In this document: positions 1-11,900 of the stretch, piece by piece
How the letters are laid out: each line of letters opens with the position of its first letter
How positions within the stretch are numbered: position 1 is the first letter of the stretch
Origin: Trileptium ribeirensis
Taxonomy: Eukaryota > Nematoda > Enoplea > Enoplida > Thoracostomopsidae
Assembly (NCBI GenBank): GCA_030248225.1
Contig: JASANE010012243.1
Coordinates: 1 to 64,000 of the forward strand
Length of the DNA stretch: 64,000 bases
Reading direction: 5' to 3'
Notes under the pieces: generated by a model
Told to the model about the DNA's origin: nothing
Seen by the model: the letters and a program-made list of their open reading frames with translations, nothing else
Databases searched by the model: none
Position numbers and translations under genes: made by a program

Positions 1-330
1 AATTGGCTGTAAGAGGTGGGACGGTGCCAAAATTGATAATTGGCCAAATTTGGTAAATTTTGGCACCAAATTAGTCAAATTTTCCCAAATTTTTAACATA
101 GACGTATGCAGGTCATCTATATATATCTATAATATATCTATAGGTTTTCGGGATCGCTGAATAAACGCAATTGTATTTGCGTGGTATGCATCAAATAGGA
201 TAGGTCATGTGGACCTACAACATAAAAATCACATATCAAATTATAATTTTGTTTACAGTTTGTAATATATAAATTTTAAATGTCTTCGCTTTTTCGTCAT
301 TAGAGGAAGAATAAAGAGTTCTACGGTTTT
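1..330. repeat. Diverged dispersed repeat (family H)
   Basis: This stretch has no credible coding potential. It shares order and wording with 16800-17090: a 'caccaaa' segment, then a 'ctgaata' segment, then 'tatttgcgtggtatgcatca' here against a similar run ending 'cttggtatgtacca' there, then an AT-rich tail ending in a 'tttcgtc' segment. That makes it a dispersed repeat of unknown class. No termini were recognised, and it may begin before the window. Confidence 0.5.
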
Positions 331-509
331 GATACGTGATTAAGATGACCGCAGCGTTGCCATTAATGTATTTTATTGTACAATTATTATCGTGGGACTT
401 AAATGAGCGCAGGATGCTGAATTTGAAACGATGAAATGATCAATAAGCTCAAAGCAGACGCAGTCGCTCGGTTTCCCGTCGCTTGGAGAGTTTCTTGTTA
501 TATTTCAAC

Positions 510-1548
510 CAGGGAATAACCGGAACCGAAATTTATCCGAACCGGAACCATTCGTTTCAACCGGATCCGGAACCTGGTCTTCAGAACTTATACATAGTAA
601 AACAGATGAAGGGTGAAATGGAGGAACTGTGGATTTAAAATGTATTAAAAATAAATTTTACATTAAACGTAATGTATTGCGATAACATATTGTCTCTCTG
701 GGACTAACAGGCTGATGCAGCTAAAATATTTATTTATCGATTAAGCTGATAATTTTTAGACTACCATGCCTGAAGTTGTACAGGCTTGCGTAAATTGCGC
801 CAGGCTGAATGTTCTTGTAACGCATGAACCGTAGACTAGCTAATTTTCTGTCTCCAATCGCCTCCCTTTACTATACATAAGTTCGTTACATTTTATTCCG
901 TTAGAAACTTGAAATTATTGGTTTCTATGGTTCTAAAAGAAAATAAAAAGGTATACGATAATATTCTAATCGTTGGCCAGAGACGTTGTTCACCCTAGCG
1001 TTGGGCAACCAGTGCCCTTCAACTAGGTGATGATGATGATTTTCTGATCAGTTTCAATACATACATTTCGTTCACAAAACGCAGTTTGTGGCTGCTTTCC
1101 AGATGGCAATTTTACATTAGCCAAGCTTACAACTAAGTACTCCAATAACCCATGCTCTATTATGTATATCAAGTTGGACCAATTTAGTCCTAATATATAC
1201 CGCAGATTTTTGAATGGGTAAGTTGATGCAAGGATCGACCTAGCTTTGTGTTATTAACAAACTCCTGTTGGGTCAACATAAAAAAATTGTTAATGAAACT
1301 GTGTCCTACTTACGTTTCACAAGGTAATTTGCTGAGTTAGTCATGTCTTTTGTTTTGCTGTGATGGAACTTGATCATCACTTCATCATAATCTATAACGT
1401 ATGATTGGACCACAGACGCAGCAAAAATGTGGCCAATTTTAAACAAAATTTTTAAATTAAATTTCCTGTTCCGGTATGATTTTTGCTTTTTGAGGGAACC
1501 ACAACCGGAACACAATTTTCGCCAAACCGGAATTCCAGTTACTCCCAG
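510..1548 (-). mobile_element. hAT-like non-autonomous TIR element (family A, copy 1)
   Basis: The left end reads CAGGGAATAACCGGAAC. The right end, reverse-complemented, reads CTGGGAGTAACTGGAATTCC. The element is flanked by a perfect 8-bp target duplication ATTTCAAC at 502-509 and 1549-1556, which is the hAT signature. Inside are several CCGGAACC-type subterminal repeats and AT-rich filler without a transposase. It is inverted relative to the longer copy at 30090-32039 and shares its subterminal and internal segments. Superfamily assignment rests on TSD length and the CAG terminus. Confidence 0.8.
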
Positions 1549-1556
1549 ATTTCAAC

Positions 1557-3177
1557 ATCTAGGCTACTAATTTTAGTAAAACTCATAAGCCTGTTCAAAA
1601 CAAGCCATTTTTCATGCAAAGCTAAACATTAAATTTAAACATACAAAATATTTAACTGGCTTTCGAGTATAATTTCAAAAAATTTTTAATAACTTCCTCG
1701 CGAATATGTTTCGTGTCATCTACATTATATTTCCGAACTTAAGAACATAATTTTATACCTTTTTGATTTTTCCAATACAGTTCATTCTCAGTTTCCACTA
1801 TTCTTCCAATCAAGCGCCTAAAATATATGGAGCCTACAGCGCCTGCGCAGTCGTCAGAAATCTGTGAAAAATCAACCAAATCATCAAGGTATCATACGAG
1901 TATTATGTAATAGACAGTTCCAATCACCATAAGCAATATCCACAGATAGTACGAAATCAAAGAACGGAACTGCTATAATAGCTTTAGCTACGTGTCTTAT
2001 GGATCCTACCTCGACACGGCTACCACTGGACTCAAAAACATAATTGTCTATATAAGCTTTAGTTGAGATTAGTATTTCAAACCCTTCTATTATATCGTGC
2101 AAAATATAACCTTAGTACCAAAATCTAAAGAAACACTGTATATAATACAAAATTTTCCCAGAACCCTTTATTCATACAACGTTTGAAGTGGTAGTACAAC
2201 TTCTCTAGCAAATTCCAGTGGTTATTTCGACAAGTCATAATGCTCAGATCCCTGTTTACATGAACAGAAATATGAGTTGACAGACGACACATTACACTAG
2301 GTAATACATAACACACAATAGATTTTACGTGCAATATGTACATAACATCAAATCTATATACTTTCTTAACATAAATGCAATAAAATACACATTTTTGTTC
2401 GCTTCTCTGTAAAGTAGTGCACGAGAACGTGAAACTATAGACCATCAAAAACATTAGGACATAAAACAATAAAAACTGAAAAAACACGAAAACACTCAAA
2501 CACAGTAAATGGAAAAACTATTATGCATCGACAGGTTCGGAACTACCTAAAACTTCTAAACCTTTTTGTCAAAAACTAAGCCAGCAAGGAAAAGAAGTAT
2601 TATATATACGACCTTAGAATTTCAGATCTGGAATTATCGCATAAATTTAAAAACCACATCGATAGAATATATTTAATCTGTGACAAAATTCATAAGGAGC
2701 ATAGCCCATATGACCCTCTGGGCAGGACGTTATATCCCATATTAAGGCTTAGACTTAGTATGTGGCTCAGGTAGGGATCTAAGCTTAGGTTTAGTATATC
2801 GAGAATATCATAGCATGCACTTCGGCCCCACTCATAAAAGTTGTGTTGTTCAGGAGTATTATTCCATTCGACAGCTTTTCCGCGAAGCATCGAATTTAAG
2901 TACACACACTGTGCTGCAAAGAAGCACACCGTTCATCCACGAAACTTATTTTTGTCTTCTAATGTTCGCCAAAAAATAATTTTACAAAAAAAGCTCGACA
3001 TACCTAACTGATCAAAATCAACACGGTTGGCCGGAGTTATAACTAATCATAGTTGCACGTCAATGTAATCAACAGCTAAGTACAACGGTTATAACATAAT
3101 CTTACACAGCGATTAATAATTCCGAAAATCAAATTTACTTACTCAAAGCTGTTTTTTGCGAAAATACAAATATTGTT
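1557..3177. other. Non-genic AT-rich stretch
   Basis: Short open frames occur on the minus strand, the longest 124 codons at 2125-2499. They have no recognisable domain, have low-complexity composition, and lack convincing splice partners. I see no gene or RNA here. Confidence 0.5.
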
Positions 3178-3217
3178 AAATATATCGTTTCATTAACAAT
3201 TTATAGTCAAAATATAC
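3178..3217 (+). repeat. Left flanking direct repeat of the compound array
   Basis: A roughly 40-bp sequence including 'atatcgtttcattaacaat' and 'ttatagtcaa' recurs in direct orientation at 5303-5341 with few changes. The two copies bracket the tandem array and GC-rich hairpin cluster between them. Confidence 0.6.
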
Positions 3218-3221
3218 GCCT

Positions 3222-4312
3222 TATCTTATAATGTAATTGCCGTATGTCTGTGTGTGTGTGTCCCAAGTTTTGGATTGGTCATATATTTTGATCATAACTT
3301 TTGAAACTGTTTATGGATTTTTATGGGGGTTTTTTTGTTGGGTAGGAAATCTATATGGGAATGCAGGGACAATATTTTTGACCACCCCTTATGTTTTTTT
3401 CACAACCCACCCCCCCCCCTTGAAATAAAAAAATAGTGTCATTTTATACGTTTTAATGGTGTAACTTTTCAACTGCTTCATGGATTTTAGCGAACTTTCT
3501 TTTGTTTCTTTTCTCTAAGACGTGCCGAAAGCATCGACGAACTTTTGCAAAGGGGATGTACCCCCTATAATTGTCTGTCAATCGACGAACTTTTGCAAAG
3601 GGATGTACCCCCTATAATTGTCTGTCTGTCTGTGTCTGTCCCAAGTTTTTTGATCATAACTTTTGAAACTGTTTATGGATCTTTATGCGGTTTTTTCTTG
3701 GGTAGGAAATCGATATGGGAATGCAGGGACAATATTTTTGGGCACCCCTTATGTTTTTTCACAACCCACCCCTTTGAAATAAAGAAATAGTGTCATTTTA
3801 TACGTTTTAATGGTGTAACTTTTCAATTTCAGCTGCTTCATGGATTTTGACGAACTGTTTTTGTTTCATTTCTTTAAGACGCGCCGAAAGTATCGACGAA
3901 CTTTTGCAATGAGGATGTACCCCCTAATTGGGGGACCCCCCTTTAAACTATCTTATAATGTAATTGCCGCATGTCTGTCTGTGTATGTGCCAAGTTTTGG
4001 GTTTGTCACATATTTTTGACCATGACTTTTGAAACTGTTTATGGATTTTTGTGCGGTTTTTTTGTTGGGCAGGAAATCGATATGGGAACGCATGGACACT
4101 ATTGTTGGGCATCCCCTATGCTTTTTTCACAACCCACCCCCCTTTGAATTAAAAAATAGTATAATTTTATTGGTTTTCGTAAAGTAACTTTTCAACTGCT
4201 TCATGGATTGTGACAATCTTTTTTGTTTCATGTCTTTAAGACGTGTCGAAAGTATCGACGAACTTTTGCAATTGGGATGTACCTCCTAATTGGGAGACCT
4301 CCTCTTAAACCA
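3222..4312 (+). repeat. Three tandem units of about 355 bp
   Basis: Three head-to-tail diverged units begin near 3222, 3610 and 3951. Each holds, in order: a 'gtctgtctgt' SSR, 'gaaactgtttatggat', a 'gggaatgcagggac' segment, 'cacaaccca', 'aatagtgtcattttat', 'cgacgaacttttgcaa' and 'ggatgtacccc'. The junction between units 1 and 2 carries an extra partial duplication of the last segment, suggesting unequal exchange. The short plus-strand ORFs here come from the repeat and are not genes. Confidence 0.8.
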
Positions 4313-4315
4313 TCT

Positions 4316-5043
4316 TATGATACGGTTTTTATCATTTTGACACATCTGTAAGGGTATGATACTGTTTTCGACATTTTGACACATCCGGAAGGGTGCAATA
4401 GTGTTTTCGCTATTTTAACATAACCGTGAGGGGGTCATGTTGTTTTTATCATTTTAACACATATGTAATGGGGTAATGTTGTTTTCATCATTTTAACACA
4501 TCCATAAGGGTATAATAGTGTTTTCGACATTTTGACACATCCGTAAGTGGGTAATAGTGTTTTCAGTACTTTAACATACCCGTAGGGTTGTAATGTTGTT
4601 TTCAGCATTTTAACACATCCATAAAGGGGTAATGCTGTTTTCGGCATTTTGACACATCCGTAAGGGTATGACACTGTTTTCGACATTTTAACACATCTGT
4701 AATGGGGTAATGTTGTTTTCATCATTTTAACACATCCATAAGGGTATAATAGTGTTTACGACATTTTAACACATCCATACGGGTATAATAGTGTTTTATC
4801 ATTTTGACACATCTGTAAGGGTATGATAATGTTTTCGATATTTTGACATATCCGTAAGGGTATGATACTGTTTTCGACATTTTGACATATCCGTAAGAGT
4901 ATGATACTGTTTTCGACATTTTGACATATCCGTAAGGGTATGATACTGTTTTCGACATTTTGACACATCCGTAAAGGTATGATACTGTTTTCGACATTTT
5001 GACACATCCGTAAGGGAGTAATAGTGTTTTCGCTATTTTAACA
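4316..5043 (+). repeat. 39-bp minisatellite, about 18-19 copies
   Basis: The unit reads approximately 'ttttgacacatccgtaaggg' followed by 'tatgatactgttttcgaca'. Units in the 4830-5015 part are nearly identical, and those in 4320-4800 are more varied. Because 39 is a multiple of three and the unit lacks stops on the minus strand, all three minus frames stay open. This gives repetitive pseudo-proteins with a 13-residue period (SKTVSYPYG-like), which I do not regard as genes. Confidence 0.9.
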
Positions 5044-5129
5044 CATACCGAACTAGGGATGAAAACAGAGTAAGTTTGTATCTGTTACAAATGTCATAAC
5101 TTAAAAAATACTGTTTTCCGGAAAAACGG

Positions 5130-5200
5130 GGGCCGCAGGCCCACTCTGCCATACTACCGGCGCGAAGCGGGCCCAAGGCCCGCGGCGGCCGAAGGCCGGC
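5130..5200. other. GC-rich chain of short hairpins
   Basis: An abrupt GC island in AT-rich DNA holds four successive short palindromes with three-base loops: GGCC-GCA-GGCC at 5131-5141, CGC-GAA-GCG at 5161-5169, GGGCC-CAA-GGCCC at 5169-5181 and GGCC-GAA-GGCC at 5187-5197. This pattern resembles terminal or subterminal hairpins of non-autonomous elements. Function is unknown. Confidence 0.7.
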
Positions 5201-5302
5201 TTTCGCGCTGGTTTTCATAAATTGCTGGATATGTAAGTATCCTTTAACGTAATTATGTAAATTTTACTTTATTCCAACAGTTCTACGATGCAAAATTACA
5301 AA

Positions 5303-5341
5303 AGATATCGTTTCGTTAACATTTTATAGTCAATATATACT
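5303..5341 (+). repeat. Right flanking direct repeat of the compound array
   Basis: This is the direct-repeat partner of 3178-3217 ('gatatcgtttcgttaacatt', then 'ttatagtcaatatata'). A 'ttttcataaattg' segment precedes it at 5212 and follows it at 5344, so the right edge is itself a partial tandem duplication of about 130 bp. Confidence 0.55.
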
Positions 5342-5382
5342 ATCATTTTCATAAATTGGTGGCTAGCTAAGTTATCTTTATG

Positions 5383-5932
5383 TATGTAATGTCTGTTCTA
5401 GTTTATTCTAAAACTTATATGAATTCAGTATGCTCCTTTTGAAATATATAAATGTCAACTAGAACAAAATTTATCTACATGAAATGAAGAAGCACGTGCA
5501 ACTGGCAATCGACAATAAAGTCAATGCCTTATCCCAGGATTACGCTAAAGGCGGTGGGTGGTAGCCTAATCCTAATAACTTCCAGATTGCTGCAATTGGC
5601 CAGGGTATTTTACACCTGTGAATCTAGGGATCAACGACCCAAGGTCAGCTCTGGTCTCCAACAAGAGGCGGGAGGCCGTAACTAAGGGTCAAGACCAAGA
5701 CTTCTGCAAATATCGGAAAAAATAGAAATTAAGAAACTCGTATTGGGCAAAATCAAGTAAAACTATCTTACCAAAAATTAAAGAAATAATTAGGCAATTT
5801 TAACAAAAACTGGGCAAAGATTTTGAAAATGTGGAGACTAAAATATGTGGTGGTGAAACGATCAGAAGCCAAGGGAGGATGCTTTACAGGTCACGCAGGG
5901 CGAATGAGGCATCAGGCCCCTCCTCCTTATTG
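5383..5932. other. Unassigned stretch, probably retroelement debris
   Basis: A GC-richer island at about 5500-5710 looks unlike the surrounding DNA, but I found no reading frame I could name. No gene is supported. Confidence 0.35.
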
Positions 5933-6605
5933 CTAGTAACTCTATCGAGATGCAGAGCGCAGTGAAGCACACAATACTAATACCGGCAAAATATTTTCCC
6001 ATGCCAGAAAACCCCAAGTGCAAGATTTCCCATGCCCGAAAACCCTTAAGTGCAAGCTATCAGGCTACCAATACGTCACAATAAAATCAGGCATGTTGGG
6101 TAGAGGAAGCACGGAGGCGCCATGCATGGAACTATGGATTGCAGAGCAAACCCAACACAATCAATAAGTTTCCCATGCCCGAAAAACCCCCACGTGAAAC
6201 TTTTCAACTGCCCAAGACGTCAGAACATATTTTCGAATTTTGGGTCGAGGAACAACGACGGTGCCATACCTCGAACCCCATAACTGCAGTACCGGAGCCT
6301 TAGTCGAAAAACAAAAAAGAGACATCAGCATTTATCGTTTTACTATAAAAAACAGCCAGAGAAAAAATTCGAAGGTTAAGAAAAAATAACCTTGCTGAAG
6401 GGTACTAAAATGGGGTCAAAACCGCTCGTTTTGACCTCCGACCCCGGAACCAGACTTCAAATCAAAAATCCTTGGACGGTAAATCGACTATGCCAGTTCG
6501 AATGCGCCCAGGATCATGAAATCGGTTAAGTCCTTACTATATTATGGCCGATCACACACACCACCCCTGCAACACACAATCTCCATTACGTTACACTACG
6601 CTCTG
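5933..6605 (+). mobile_element. Family D TIR element (short copy)
   Basis: The head 'ctagtaactctatcgaga' plus GCAGAGCGCAGTGAAG and the inverted tail (reverse complement CAGAGCGTAGTGTAACG) form imperfect terminal inverted repeats. The interior has 'tttcccatgcccgaaaa' segments, 'ccataactgcagtaccggag', and the conserved tail 'atggccgatcacacacac'. Compared with 17700-19415 it contains only about one to one and a half of the internal 352-bp units. No transposase is present. Confidence 0.7.
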
Positions 6606-7309
6606 AAAAATCCCCGCAGCCACCGCCGAAAGTTGATCCATTAAATTTATTATTTTTACCAATACAAATTTTCATCTCCCACGAACAAAATGTGCTGTTT
6701 TAGTAAATTTGGACACTTGCTGCATAACTAAGAAGTAAAGTTTACTAATTTTGATGCATACGTGTGTGCAAAACGATCCACATGTTATACGAAACTCGCA
6801 GAACACTGGTTTGTCACAACGGAATTCTACATTTCAAGTTAAGTGTATCAGCTACATACCTCTGGTTAAGATAACCTACATCGCCATTACATTATGATTC
6901 AATAATAAAAATTTAGGTACCTAACTTACTGTTGTCATGTACTCATCAATGCCCACAACTCTCTGTCAATAGTTCTTACGCACCATCGTTATTCTTAGTA
7001 GGTTTGGTTTGATGTTGGTAAATCAAAAGCAAGTTCTTAACTTGAACAACGCGTAGGTTTAAAAGCTAAGTCAGCTAACAGATCACACAAAATTAAGAGA
7101 ATATCAAAAGGAAATATACACAGCTGTAAAAATGTATGAAATTCCTTTATAAAAACCAAGAAAATCCACGTTGTGCTATTTATCCATCTAGACAGATCTT
7201 CGCTGTCCGAGTATATTTTAGACTGCTTATGTTTGAAAAGTTAATGGTTTTTTACTTTTCAAATAAGTTAGCTTGAAGTAATCTCAGCCTAGGGAACCTT
7301 TTCACGCTA
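6606..7309. other. Intergenic, nothing recognised
   Basis: This is AT-rich sequence with stop codons in all frames. No RNA, repeat copy or gene is visible to me. Confidence 0.4.
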
Positions 7310-7547
7310 TAGTACTCGCCAGATATGAGTTCTGTTCGTTCGACGTTCGCTCGAAGTTCGTTCGATAAATTAAAAATTTTGTTCGAGACGTGTTCAAAAT
7401 TTTGTCGCGAACCGTAAAATTTGTTCGAGAGCTGTTAGAAGTTTGTTCGAAAAGTGCTCGAATGTTAAGCGAAATGAGTAATTTTTGTTCGATTTCTGTG
7501 CGATGTTCGTTCGTTCGAAAGGTGATACTCATGTCTGGCGAGCACTG
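7310..7547 (+). mobile_element. Family C MITE with 20-bp TIRs
   Basis: The left end AGTACTCGCCAGATATGAGT is matched by an inverted right end (reverse complement AGTGCTCGCCAGACATGAGT). The interior is built from scattered 'gttcg' and 'ttcgaa' motifs with 'aaattttgttcgag' repeats. Two opposite-strand ORFs cross the element and are shadows. An inverted relative lies at about 20955-21183. No clear target duplication was seen. Confidence 0.75.
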
Positions 7548-8003
7548 CAAATATTCTCCATTTCCTCGGGCGCCGTGCAATAACGGTTTTGCTGTTATCT
7601 ACTTATCATGCTTTGGTAACCACGAATCTAGTCTTGTTGTGGCATCGTTAACGCGTAACATTACGGGGAGCGACAAAATTTTACATAGATAAATAAATTC
7701 TTCGCAATAAACCGAGTTGCACGAAATTTTAGGCCAGCGTTCGCTAAAATACCAAGCACAATGTAATCTGTTTTAATTTTTGACATCAAATAGTCAAAGA
7801 TTTCGAGTAATAACTATTATTTATCAGTATGTATAATTTAATTGTGTGTTGTTGGCTAAAAAGGATGTATCAATGGTCTCTAGGATTGTTGAATACGATG
7901 AAATTAATAATTCCGCAGTGTGACACTTACTAGGGTACCTACACGTCAAAAGCCACTCTAATTCTTCTTTATAGTTATGGTTTGTGAATTTCGTGATTCC
8001 ATC

Positions 8004-8009
8004 TTTATT
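8004..8009 (-). terminator. Candidate poly(A) signal of the TLF gene
   Basis: The minus strand reads AATAAA 339 bases downstream of the TLF stop codon. It is the first canonical hexamer I found beyond the last exon. Position and sequence are the only support. Confidence 0.35.
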
Positions 8010-8347
8010 GCTGTTAGAGGAAGCACTACAAGGATACAGCTGTTTTCAAACGTGGCAAAAAGGTCACCGCGTTAAAGTTTTTCTTCTTGTATTATTGATT
8101 TCCTAGGACAAAAGCTCAAGAAACTCAAATTTAAACCGGATCAATCAAGACAGTATCGATTGGAGAGCGTTCATAATGATAAGCACACACTCTTGTATTT
8201 CTCTCACATTAGGAACTTTAACTAGGATGCTAGTTGACCCATAACATTATTGCAAGTCGAGTCATAATATACAAACATGTATGCATATGAAACAATTTTG
8301 CACACAATATATAATAACAGTTGCTCATACGACACTAAATAATTCTG

Positions 8348-8957
8348 TTAATATTCATCCTCTTCGTAGTACTCATTTTGATCAAATTCCCTATTATAAT
8401 CATATTTACTGCCATCACTAACAGCTGTCCCAAAATCATCCTCGTCACTTCCAACAAAATCCGGGTCGTCTTTGGACGTCCACAATTGAGCATCTGGGTT
8501 ATCACACACCCTTTTTCTGCGACCAACGACAGTACCTCTACCACGACCGCGCTTCGCCGCGCCACTACGGCCCGCTATGCCTGCACACTTTAGCTTTCGT
8601 TTGGTTTCTGGATAGTCTGCTCTTCTTTGATATGAGGTTCTTTGGTTCTCATAGTATATACTACTTGATTCGTCAATGTATTCGTCTACATCAGCAATGC
8701 CGCTGTGGATGTCACCGGGACTATTGTACCTTGATCGATAAAGCTGATATTGCTTCTCACACTGTGGGTTGTTCTGAGAGACTGCGGCTCTACTGGCGGC
8801 AGGTGAGACATTAGGTACACCAAGTGGTAGGCCGACGTTCCAATGTTGTCGTTGCTCACTTTCAGCCGTTCGATCTCGTGACACTCCTTCAACGTCCGGG
8901 TCATCGTCTTCTCCGTCGTCATCAATTACCCAAGGATTCGAGTCTTCGTATTTAAAT
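8348..8957 (-). CDS. TBPL1: TLF last exon, basic then acidic C-terminal tail
   Basis: The acceptor TTTGTTTTAG gives CC|A (Pro) and then FKYEDSNPWVIDDDGEDDD. The 202 residues hold an acidic block, a Gln/Ser/Tyr-rich middle, a basic nuclear-localisation-like cluster (AKRGRGRGTVVGRRKRV) and a strongly acidic end rich in Asp, Glu and Tyr that closes with YYEEDEY before the stop. No known domain was recognised. Overlapping ORFs on the plus strand and in other frames are shadows. Confidence 0.75.
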
Positions 8958-11900
8958 CTAAAACAAATTCCCGATTTAGCCACATTAAGTTTTCGCAAAG
9001 TTATAAATTAATAAATATAATTATGCACATTACCTGTCACATTCAATTACTTACATTTTCGCAAATATACCCGCGCAGAACATCGCACCGCTATAGCAAA
9101 GTTTTTTCACACACTTGAAGAATATAACACATCATTGTGTATACATAAACAGTCTCGTTCAGGTCCCCATTGTTGTCTCATTTGCACTGGTGCTGAAGTT
9201 TACATAGTGTCATAGACTCTCAACTGATTGTTTGGACGTTATCGGCTTTTTGAGGATAATACACATAATTTTAAAAAACATTTTTTACAGTTTAAAAACA
9301 TAATGATTTATTGTAATATCGGTGTAGCGACCAGACCGAACAGTGAAGTACCGGAAATCCATTATAAAACCGTATAGACCTTCAAATGGTACTGAACGGC
9401 GCAGCCTTAAATTTATTCAACTCCGAAATACAGTACTGACCTACCTGGTAACCAAATTATTATTTTATACTGGCCTGTCCACAGTGAGGGGCTGGGGGAC
9501 CCCTCCCCCACTTTCCAAATCCCCAATGTTCGTGAGATTTTTCCCATGTCCGTCCCCCACTCGGGCAAAACCCTCACGTTCAACTAATTCCAAAATTTTT
9601 TATGTCTAAAAATTTGTTTTTTTGTTTGCTTTGTTTTTAAACATTAATTACCAGTATTTATAATGCTAAAATTCAGTTTTTAGCTTAAAAATACATTCAT
9701 GGCAGTAAAAATGCATAAAAATAGGGAAATATTTAGTATCTTTAAGCAAAATTTACCCCAACATCTAATTTTCCCCCGAGAATGAACATGGGCCCCCCCG
9801 AAGTCCCCCACTTTTCGGAAAGCTGTGGACAGGCCAGTTGATTTATATAAAATTTATTTATATAGATATTTTTATTATTTATATAGATTAGGGAAATTTT
9901 TTCCGCAATTTCATTAGTTTTAACATCAAATAGTCATCTAGAGAGACAAGTTAGTGTTTAAAACCTATTTTGTGTATGTCGAACGCTGCAAAGGACCAAA
10001 AATGCCCTTTTGACAAATACGGTCTCTGGCATTTTTCTCAATTATTTAATTGTACACACAAGGTCTTGAAAATTCACAACGTTATACATTACTCCTGAAA
10101 TTCTAGATAAACTTGAAACTTAGTTTTTATAATTTCCGAAAGCTTCCGTGTTTCCTTCATTAGTGGGTGCTGTTGAGCGGACTCAATGTTTAGAAATGCT
10201 CTATAAATGGCTGTCACGCTGTCCTTGTGTTGTTAGCTGGATTCTCCAAAAATGGGCCCAGCTATTTTCGACCCCGCAGGTCACGCCCCCGTATATTTTG
10301 GCCTCCGCAGGCCAAGCCCCCCTCCCCAGATAGTTTCCTCCGCCACTAAAAATTACAAAACATTTTGGCGATGGGCTAAAAATCCCCAAATTTCCCTAAT
10401 AATCGTTAATTTCTGCCTTTTCTTTACTAACAATTGCAATAGATTGTAAAATACATTTTTGACGTTTTATGATGGTTAAGTACCGTATAATGATCATCTC
10501 CAGTGCAGTTGAGGAAACCTCGGGTGAACTGGGAGGAGTCTCCCCACAGTGTTTTCGATGCTTTCTACTTACGCAATGGGAGACCCCCAAGCATAATTTT
10601 GGTAGTACGGAGGAGTTACATTAGCGCAGTAATAACTTTCAGGTTCCTTAAATGGGGCTTAGGAAGCACAATTAGTAACCATCAGATAACCTTTGAGCGT
10701 AACCTATATACTGACGCCGTGGTTCCACTTGTCGATCAAGTAAATAATAAAAAAATGTACTATTAATTCTCTGCAGAACAGCGATACGCGACATGTGCTC
10801 TGCTATAGCATGTCAGCTAGCAAGTGATCCGCTTTTGAAGCATACAATACAATAACTAAAACAGTCGAACGAATGAACGAGAAAGTCTACTTACGGGTTC
10901 GCCAACTGACGATTGCGGATCATAAGCGCTCTTTGCTGCTCGGTAGTATCGTACGCACTCATTGCAGCGGCGTAGTTACGTCGACCACGCCCGCCTCTGC
11001 TTGAAAGCTTGGGCGACGACGACGACGACGGCAGTAGTTGCTGCTCTTGTGTTGCTGTCAATCGAGTTGACGACGAGCGGTTGTTGTTGCTGCTAGTTAT
11101 GTTTTTATATTTAAGCAGTATTGGCCAGAGATTGTTCATAACCGCTGCCACAGATTCTACCGATTTGGCTGAAACAAGGCAAATGTACGGTTAATTGTAC
11201 CGTGGATAATAAATTATTTTTATGCTAGCTGTAATATTTTTATATTTATGTCTTATTGTTTACTTTATTATTGCTAGTATTAGCAGCGTAGAAGTAATTA
11301 GAAAAAATAGGTATATCATCCACCAAACTATAAATCAAAACAGCTTCTACGAGTCATACTATAAGCACCTCCAACTAACTTAAAGCACAATAATTTGCGA
11401 ATATCATTGTTAGCGATCATATCAGAGTTCCATTGGGAAGCACACCAACGCCATCAGGAAATGAAAGTTGCTAAGTCTAGAGCACTAAGTGGAAGTGGTT
11501 CGTGACAGTCATATTTTGTTTAATAACTTATTTTTATAATAATCATGTGCGTTGAAGAGCATCAAAAAACATCTTTCGAGCGCGATTCAGTAGGAGAAAA
11601 ACCTTTGTCTTCTCCAAAGTTGGGGTATAGGAACCTGGAATTTTCAGTGGCTCCTGGCACAAAAACGTGTGCCGCGGCAAAATTCTGGGTCCCAATGGCA
11701 AAGTAACTCCCAGCAAGATATCCCGAAAAAACCCCAAGTTGACATAATAACTTAACAAAATTTTTTATAAAAATCCCTTTCTGAAGTTAAAAATTTAATC
11801 TAATAAAAAATGGGATGGACAGTTAGATTTAACCCCCTTAGTATTGTTTTGCACCATTTCTGTTGCGATTTACTAACGATTTCAGCAGCTTCGCTGAAAC

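Noticed and set aside
4435..5007. Overlapping minus-strand ORFs of 68-96 codons
   Set aside because: They are produced by the 39-bp minisatellite being open in three frames and have no protein-like features beyond the repeat.
4316..5043. CRISPR array
   Set aside because: Units are contiguous without unique spacers, and the genome is clearly eukaryotic.
7302..7692. ORFs of 92 and 100 codons on opposite strands
   Set aside because: They cross the family C MITE and consist of its 'gttcg' repeats.
8378..8925. Plus-strand and alternative-frame ORFs over the last TLF exon
   Set aside because: They are shadows of the charged TLF tail, whose splice phase and order are supported.
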